DNA of 64,000 nt from Gimesia algae (lineage in GTDB: Bacteria; Planctomycetota; Planctomycetia; Planctomycetales; Planctomycetaceae): contig NZ_CP036343.1 in NCBI RefSeq assembly GCF_007746795.1, forward strand, positions 2,097,869 to 2,161,868, written 5' to 3'. Under the pieces are notes generated by a model. The model saw only the letters and a list, made by a program, of their open reading frames with translations. It did no database searches and was not told the DNA's origin. This document shows, piece after piece, positions 58,953-64,000 of the stretch. The stretch's first letter is position 1. Each line of letters opens with the position of its first letter. The position numbers and the translations under genes were made by a program.

Positions 58953-59509
58953 GAACTCCCCCCCTGAATGTGAAGCGGCTTTCGCAGGCTCAGCCCGACA
59001 AAATGTCCGACTGAGCCTGCTTCCTGTCTGTTATTCTTGCGTGGTCAACAATCTCCTTCTTATCATTCACAGTCTGCCTGACTTCGACGTCACTAGTTCT
59101 CAAGCCCTGCCAGGTCATTCTCCGCTATTGAGTCAGGGATTGAGAGTACTTTCGATTTAATCGTAGTAACTCACACACAATGATTTTCATGAAAAATATA
59201 CCTGAAGTCGCTACGTTAATTTTTGACACAGGCTATTATCTCTGTTTTTGTGATAGTGTTTTGTTATGATTATTTGTGAGAACCAATTGACCACGTCGTG
59301 CTGGTTGAAATAATCTGCCTGGAGCCACAGACTTACCGAGTTGCGGACTCAAGGGCCCAAAAACACGGCCCGGGTGAGAAAGTCGCTGGAGCAGTAGGTC
59401 AACTCTCCTGCAAATCAGAGGCTCGCAGGGCGGGTCCGAAACCGTTCTTCATATCATGCTGCTACACTGCGGCACATGTCACTAAATATTACTGGTCCAA
59501 AGGCGCTCG
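58953..59509. other. intergenic region before the CheB-CheR sensor gene
   Basis: A 557-bp gap. It begins with a terminator (58984-59020). The remainder is AT-rich around 59160-59280 and probably holds the promoter of the following gene. A small plus-strand frame (59298-59513) has no recognisable protein features. No other structure was identified. Confidence 0.5.
58984..59020 (+). terminator. terminator after the ceramidase-like gene
   Basis: GCAGGCTCAG (58984-58993) and CTGAGCCTGC (59011-59020) form a perfect 10-bp stem with an inner GACA/TGTC pair. The following bases are moderately T-rich. Lies 32 bp after the stop codon. Confidence 0.75.
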
Positions 59510-62500
59510 ATGAAACAGAATCGTCAACAGAACAAAAATCAACCGATTATTGTTGGCGTAGGCTCCTCTGCCGGAGGGCTGGAAGCTTTTGGAACGTTGC
59601 TTGAGGCACTTCAGGATGCACCGGGGCTGGCATTAGTCTATGTCCAGCATCTGGACCCTGAAAGTAAACCCGTTCTGATGGAACTTCTGGAGAAATATAC
59701 TTCGCTGGAAGTGATCGTGCTCAAAGAGAGTACGAGACTCTGTGCAGGAAAACTCTATATCTGCCCGCCTCAAGGGCTGCTGGAAATCAAGAACGGCCTG
59801 ATAAACCTGTCCAGGAATGAAACAGATCTACATCCATCCCATAACATCGACCATTTTTTCCATTCTCTTGCCGACGATCAAGGCGAGCAAGCCGTAGGAG
59901 TCGTGCTCTCAGGGGCAGGCAGCGATGGCACACTTGGTCTGAAAGCGATCAGCGACAGCGGTGGATTGACGTTTGCACAAGATCCAAAGTCAGCAAAATA
60001 CGACAGTATGCCGCGGAGTGCCGCCACGACCGGGGTGGCAGACCACGTGCTCCCGCCTGATGCCATCGCCTCAGAGTTGCTGAATTATGCACGCCACCTG
60101 CAAAAATTAAACACCTCGGAATCCCTGACACGTTTGCAGGATCAGATTGTCGATGCAATTCCTCAAATCACTGCAACTCTCCTGAAAAAAACCGAACACA
60201 ACTTCCAGCATTACAAGACCAGTACTCTATCACGGCGGATTCAGCGTCGAATGCAGGTCTTAAAAAGCAGCAATGTAAAAGAATACCTGGCTTATCTGCA
60301 AGAAAATGAAGAGGAAACACAAGCATTATTTCGGGAACTGTTGATTGGAGTGACCGAGTTTTTTCGCGACCCACAGGCATTTGATAATCTGGCCGGAGAG
60401 GTTCTTCCCCGACTGTTTGAAAATCGCTCTTCCGACGATTGCGTGCGCATCTGGGTCGCTGGTTGTGCCAACGGCTCAGAGGCTTACACAATCGCGATTC
60501 TCTGCCGTGAAGTGATGGATCGTTTAAAGTCACCACCACAATTGCAAATCTTTGCGACAGATATCGACGAACGCGCACTGCAGGTGGCTCGCGCAGGCAT
60601 CTATCCGGTCGGCATTGAGGATCAGGTTTCCTCCGAACGGCTGAAGCGTTTTTTTATCAGACGGGGAAAGCGGTATGAGGTCATCAGAGAAATCCGTGAA
60701 CTGGTTCTGTTTTCGGTACACAATCTGATCAGTGATCCCCCCTTTTCGCGTCTGGACCTGATTTCATGCCGAAATCTCCTGATTTACCTGGGACCTCATC
60801 TACAGAAGAAGCTCATTCCCCTGTTCCATTATGCTCTACGTCCCTCAGGTTATCTGTTGCTGGGGCCCAGCGAGAACATCACCTCTCATGGCGAGTTATT
60901 TCGCACGATAGACAGCAAATTCCGAATCTCTCAACGCAAAGGGACCGCAGTGGAGTCCGCCTCGACTGTCCCCCTCATTCAAAGTAAGTTGCATCTAAAA
61001 TCCAGCCTGGAACGGCAGCCCGATGCAAAAGTGGATCTGCGGAATCTCAGACAACGCATTCTGCTGGACGAATTTGCGCCGAAATCGTGTGTGATCGACG
61101 AATCAGGGCAAATTTTGAACGCCGACGCTGACATGGAAAAATTCCTGACTTTGGGAGAGGGAGATTTTCAGAACAACATTGTAAAAATGGCGGCAAAAGG
61201 GTTACGCGTTGGCCTGCGTTCTGCCCTCAATGAAGCCATCAAGAAGCGCCGAAAGGTACAGCAGGAACACCTGAGAATTCGAAAAGGGGATCAAGTTCAA
61301 GAAGTGATGATCACGGTCCAGCCAATGCCCCGCCTGGGTGAAGACGAGGGCCTGTTTATGGTCGTGTTCCATGAAGTGGGCTTGCCAGTCAAAAAGGAGG
61401 CGAGCGAAGAATCTCTCTCGGGATCTGTCCCCCATGCAGATGCCATTATTGCGCAGCTGGATTACGAATTGCAAAGTACCCGCGACGAGCTTGAAAAGTC
61501 GCTGCAGGAAATGGATGTGGCTCATGAGGAGATGAAGTCGACTAATGAAGAACTGTTATCGATGAATGAGGAGTTACAGTCAGCCAATGAAGAACTGGAA
61601 ACATCCAAAGAAGAAATTACTGCTGTCAGTAACTCCGTGGCACGGACCAACAGTGACCTGGAAAACCTGTTGCGCAGTACGCAGATTGCTACCGTTTTTC
61701 TTGACGATGAGCTGCTGATTCGCAGTTTTACGCCTGCGATCACAGAAATATATGGCCTGCTTAACTCTGATATTGGACGTCCACTCGAACGCTTTGTTCC
61801 TCTGGTCAAAGAAATGCCTCCCCTGCCCGATCCTCACAAGCTGCAGCAGGGCAGCCCGGTAGAGCACACGGTGATTGCTGTTTCAGGAAAAATATATATC
61901 CGGCGGGTCTTACCCTACCAGTCTCATTCAGGGAAGAACGAAGGAATTGTCGTTACATTCATTGATGTCTCTGAACTGCACAACAGTCAGGAACTGTTTC
62001 AGTTGCTGATCGATGCCTCATCTCAGATTGTCTGGATGACCGATGCGGCAGGCATCGTCGTCGAAGACTCCCCCAGTTGGCGTGAATTCACGGGACAGAC
62101 ATACGAGGAATGGAAAGGTACCGGCTGGTTGAACGTCGTCCACCAGGATGACCAGCAGGCGACAATCCAAGCATGGCAAAGCGCTGTTGCAAATGTAGAG
62201 ACGTTCTCTGTGGAATATCGACTCTGGAATCGGGAGGGTGAATGGCGGTGGGTGCATGCCCGAGGGGTGCCCCAGAAAAACCGTGATGGATCGATTGTAC
62301 GCTGGGTCGGAATGAATAACGATATCACCGAACAAAAAGAGGCCCAACGCGAAATACAGGAGTCCCGCCGTCAACTGCAACTGGGAGTGGAAATCGCAAA
62401 CCTGGGACTGGGTCGCGTTGATTACGCCAGTGACAGAATTACGTTGACTCCGGAAGCAGCTGCCATCTATGGTCTGGGATATCAGGAAATCTTGATCACC

Positions 62501-64000
62501 CGGAATGAAATGCTGGACCTTTACCATCCTGAGGATCGTCAGGCTGCAGCAGACCAGATCCAGGCATGCATTCAGGAATGTGGGGATGGCCGTTGCGATC
62601 TGGAACATCGCCTGGTTCTGCCTTCGGGTGAAATCCGCTGGATCAGCGCACGTAAGCAAATTTATTTTGACCGCAGTCTCGACCCGGCTGTTCCCGTCTA
62701 CGCAACGCTGGTCGCCCAGGACATCACCATCAGTAAGCGGGAAGAATTGAACCTGGCATTCCTGTCTGACCTGCAGACTCAACTGATTCCTCTCTCAAGT
62801 GTCAAGGATCTGATGGAGGTTGCCACCCGAGAGACGGCAAAATATCTTGACTTATTTCGCTGTCTGATCGTGGAGTTCGATGAAAATGCCGACTATGCAG
62901 ACATTCGGTTTGAGCACCATGTCAAGTCTGTCCCATCGATCGTGGGAAAACATCGGGTTCGCGATTTTCACACAGAAAACGAAAGACAGAAATTACTGGC
63001 CGGCCAGCAGTTCTTCCTTTCAGATACTGAGCACCAGATTCAGGATGCCCAGATCGCAGGTAAATTCCGGGAGATTGGAGTTGGTGCATACTGTAACTCA
63101 GCCTATGTGACTCCCCACGGGATCAAATTCGTTATTTCTGCGGTGAAGCGTGAAGCATATCAGTGGCGGCCGGATGAATTAAAGTTACTGCAGGAAATCA
63201 CCAATCGGCTCTGTATCCGATTTGAGCGAGCTCGCGCGGAAGCAGAACTGGTGGACCGGGAAGCCCATCTGCGGCGGGTCATCAATAACCAGTTGGGACT
63301 CGTCGGCGTCATAGACCGTGATGGCAGACTCCTCGAAGTCGACGATGATTCAATGAAGATCGCCGGTTTAACGCGCGAGGATGTCATCGGTAAGCATTTC
63401 GCTGAATGTGCCTGGTGGACATACGATGAAGCTGTGTCCCAGAAGATGCGCGAGTCGATGGCAAAAAGTTTTGCCGGTGAAGTCGTCCGCTATGATGTAC
63501 CTCTCTTCGCTGCCGGACTGGGAGGGCCAGAGCGAAGACTGATGATTGATTTTATGATGGCCCCCGTATTTGGGAAAAATGGGGAAGTTGAATATCTGAT
63601 TCCTTCTGGTGTCGACATCAGTGAGCGTGTGGAAGTTGAAAACCTGCATAAAGAGACAGCGGCACGCCTGGAGTCGATGTTCAATTCTGCCGTTGATGGA
63701 ATGATTACGATCAATACTGACGGAAACATAGCTTCGATAAATCCGGCTGCGCAGGAACTTTTTGGTTATGAGCTCGAAGAACTGCAGGGGCAAAATGTCA
63801 AGATGTTGATGCCGGAACCCTGGCGCTCCGCCCAGGACTCCTACCTCAACGCTTATCTGACGACAGGACAGGCGAAGATCATCGGGAGTAAAAAAGAATT
63901 CCGGGGGCTGCGTAAAGATGGCAGCACCTTTGCCATGGAACTGACCGTGAGTGAAGCATTGATGCACGGCGAAGTCATGTTCGTCGGAACCGTGCGTGAC
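59510..64000 (+). CDS. CheB-CheR-PAS-GAF hybrid sensor protein (partial, runs off the window)
   Basis: The frame is open for 1497 codons to the window end. Residues about 10-190 are a CheB methylesterase (GSSAGGLEAF, VQHLDPESKP and SGAGSDGTLGLKA giving the Ser, His and Asp triad). Residues about 215-470 are a CheR methyltransferase (FRELLIGVTEFFRD, WVAGCANGSEAYTIA, FATDIDERAL). A CheR-linked coiled coil (about 640-715, repeated NEELxSxNEEL units) is followed by PAS domains (about 717-828, 831-944, 948-1082), a GAF domain (about 1084-1247) and two more PAS domains (1254-1371, 1381-end). A histidine kinase usually ends such proteins and would lie beyond the edge. The N-terminal CheY receiver is absent. 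Likely a signal integrator, not chemotaxis-specific, as no other che genes are near. Confidence 0.93.
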   Translation, partial: MKQNRQQNKNQPIIVGVGSSAGGLEAFGTLLEALQDAPGLALVYVQHLDPESKPVLMELLEKYTSLEVIVLKESTRLCAGKLYICPPQGLLEIKNGLINLSRNETDLHPSHNIDHFFHSLADDQGEQAVGVVLSGAGSDGTLGLKAISDSGGLTFAQDPKSAKYDSMPRSAATTGVADHVLPPDAIASELLNYARHLQKLNTSESLTRLQDQIVDAIPQITATLLKKTEHNFQHYKTSTLSRRIQRRMQVLKSSNVKEYLAYLQENEEETQALFRELLIGVTEFFRDPQAFDNLAGEVLPRLFENRSSDDCVRIWVAGCANGSEAYTIAILCREVMDRLKSPPQLQIFATDIDERALQVARAGIYPVGIEDQVSSERLKRFFIRRGKRYEVIREIRELVLFSVHNLISDPPFSRLDLISCRNLLIYLGPHLQKKLIPLFHYALRPSGYLLLGPSENITSHGELFRTIDSKFRISQRKGTAVESASTVPLIQSKLHLKSSLERQPDAKVDLRNLRQRILLDEFAPKSCVIDESGQILNADADMEKFLTLGEGDFQNNIVKMAAKGLRVGLRSALNEAIKKRRKVQQEHLRIRKGDQVQEVMITVQPMPRLGEDEGLFMVVFHEVGLPVKKEASEESLSGSVPHADAIIAQLDYELQSTRDELEKSLQEMDVAHEEMKSTNEELLSMNEELQSANEELETSKEEITAVSNSVARTNSDLENLLRSTQIATVFLDDELLIRSFTPAITEIYGLLNSDIGRPLERFVPLVKEMPPLPDPHKLQQGSPVEHTVIAVSGKIYIRRVLPYQSHSGKNEGIVVTFIDVSELHNSQELFQLLIDASSQIVWMTDAAGIVVEDSPSWREFTGQTYEEWKGTGWLNVVHQDDQQATIQAWQSAVANVETFSVEYRLWNREGEWRWVHARGVPQKNRDGSIVRWVGMNNDITEQKEAQREIQESRRQLQLGVEIANLGLGRVDYASDRITLTPEAAAIYGLGYQEILITRNEMLDLYHPEDRQAAADQIQACIQECGDGRCDLEHRLVLPSGEIRWISARKQIYFDRSLDPAVPVYATLVAQDITISKREELNLAFLSDLQTQLIPLSSVKDLMEVATRETAKYLDLFRCLIVEFDENADYADIRFEHHVKSVPSIVGKHRVRDFHTENERQKLLAGQQFFLSDTEHQIQDAQIAGKFREIGVGAYCNSAYVTPHGIKFVISAVKREAYQWRPDELKLLQEITNRLCIRFERARAEAELVDREAHLRRVINNQLGLVGVIDRDGRLLEVDDDSMKIAGLTREDVIGKHFAECAWWTYDEAVSQKMRESMAKSFAGEVVRYDVPLFAAGLGGPERRLMIDFMMAPVFGKNGEVEYLIPSGVDISERVEVENLHKETAARLESMFNSAVDGMITINTDGNIASINPAAQELFGYELEELQGQNVKMLMPEPWRSAQDSYLNAYLTTGQAKIIGSKKEFRGLRKDGSTFAMELTVSEALMHGEVMFVGTVRD

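Noticed and set aside
59298-59513. 71-residue frame touching the CheB-CheR start by ATGA
   Set aside because: No signal, domain or convincing ribosome binding site; probably chance in the upstream region.

Overview
The window looks like a chromosomal segment of a planctomycete, most likely Gimesia or a close relative (inferred from gene content, not from a marker gene). Pointers are a DUF1501 protein, an ECF sigma factor next to a giant Ser/Thr kinase, kinases with a DWG instead of a DFG motif, Tat-exported sugar-acid and ceramidase-like enzymes, and several orphan secreted proteins. About 50 genes can be supported. No rRNA, tRNA, CRISPR array or complete insertion sequence was recognised.

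Layout. Positions 1-6450 are an accessory stretch: a possible transposase tail at the edge, an AT-rich leucine-rich-repeat protein, a REP-associated tyrosine transposase (RAYT) with copies of its probable REP element around it, a decayed second RAYT, orphan genes and a secreted beta-propeller. Positions 6700-14150 hold an alkyl-sulfatase-type metallo-beta-lactamase protein divergent from a MarR regulator, a DoxX-like membrane protein, a putative secreted metalloprotease, a kinase-PAS sensor and a Tat-exported amidohydrolase.

Positions 14300-41900 form the core of the window, an apparent energy and low-oxygen island. One minus-strand operon carries PEP synthase, hemerythrin, an AcuC-like deacetylase and a protein acetyltransferase with an ADP-forming acyl-CoA synthetase module. 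Divergent from it is a complete nine-gene N-type (predicted Na+) F-ATPase operon ending in a CBS-domain protein. Converging on that is a twelve-gene operon for a group 3b NAD(P)-linked [NiFe] hydrogenase with its protease, all six Hyp factors and a leading cyclic-nucleotide-binding protein. A baeRF (eRF1-like) protein and a class III sirtuin close the block. Together these suggest H2 and NAD(P)H redox balancing, ion-gradient maintenance, acetyl-CoA and PEP cycling and acyl-lysine control when oxygen or carbon is scarce. This reading is inference.

Positions 41950-64000 hold a membrane HEXXH protein, a large secreted beta-helix protein, an ECF sigma factor followed by a 1376-residue kinase with an N-terminal anti-sigma-like zinc motif and LamG/FGE-sulfatase domains, a STAS protein, a run of exported catabolic proteins (SMP-30-like, enolase superfamily, DUF1501, ceramidase-like), a secreted protein made by recent internal duplication, and a very large CheB-CheR-PAS-GAF sensor cut by the window end.
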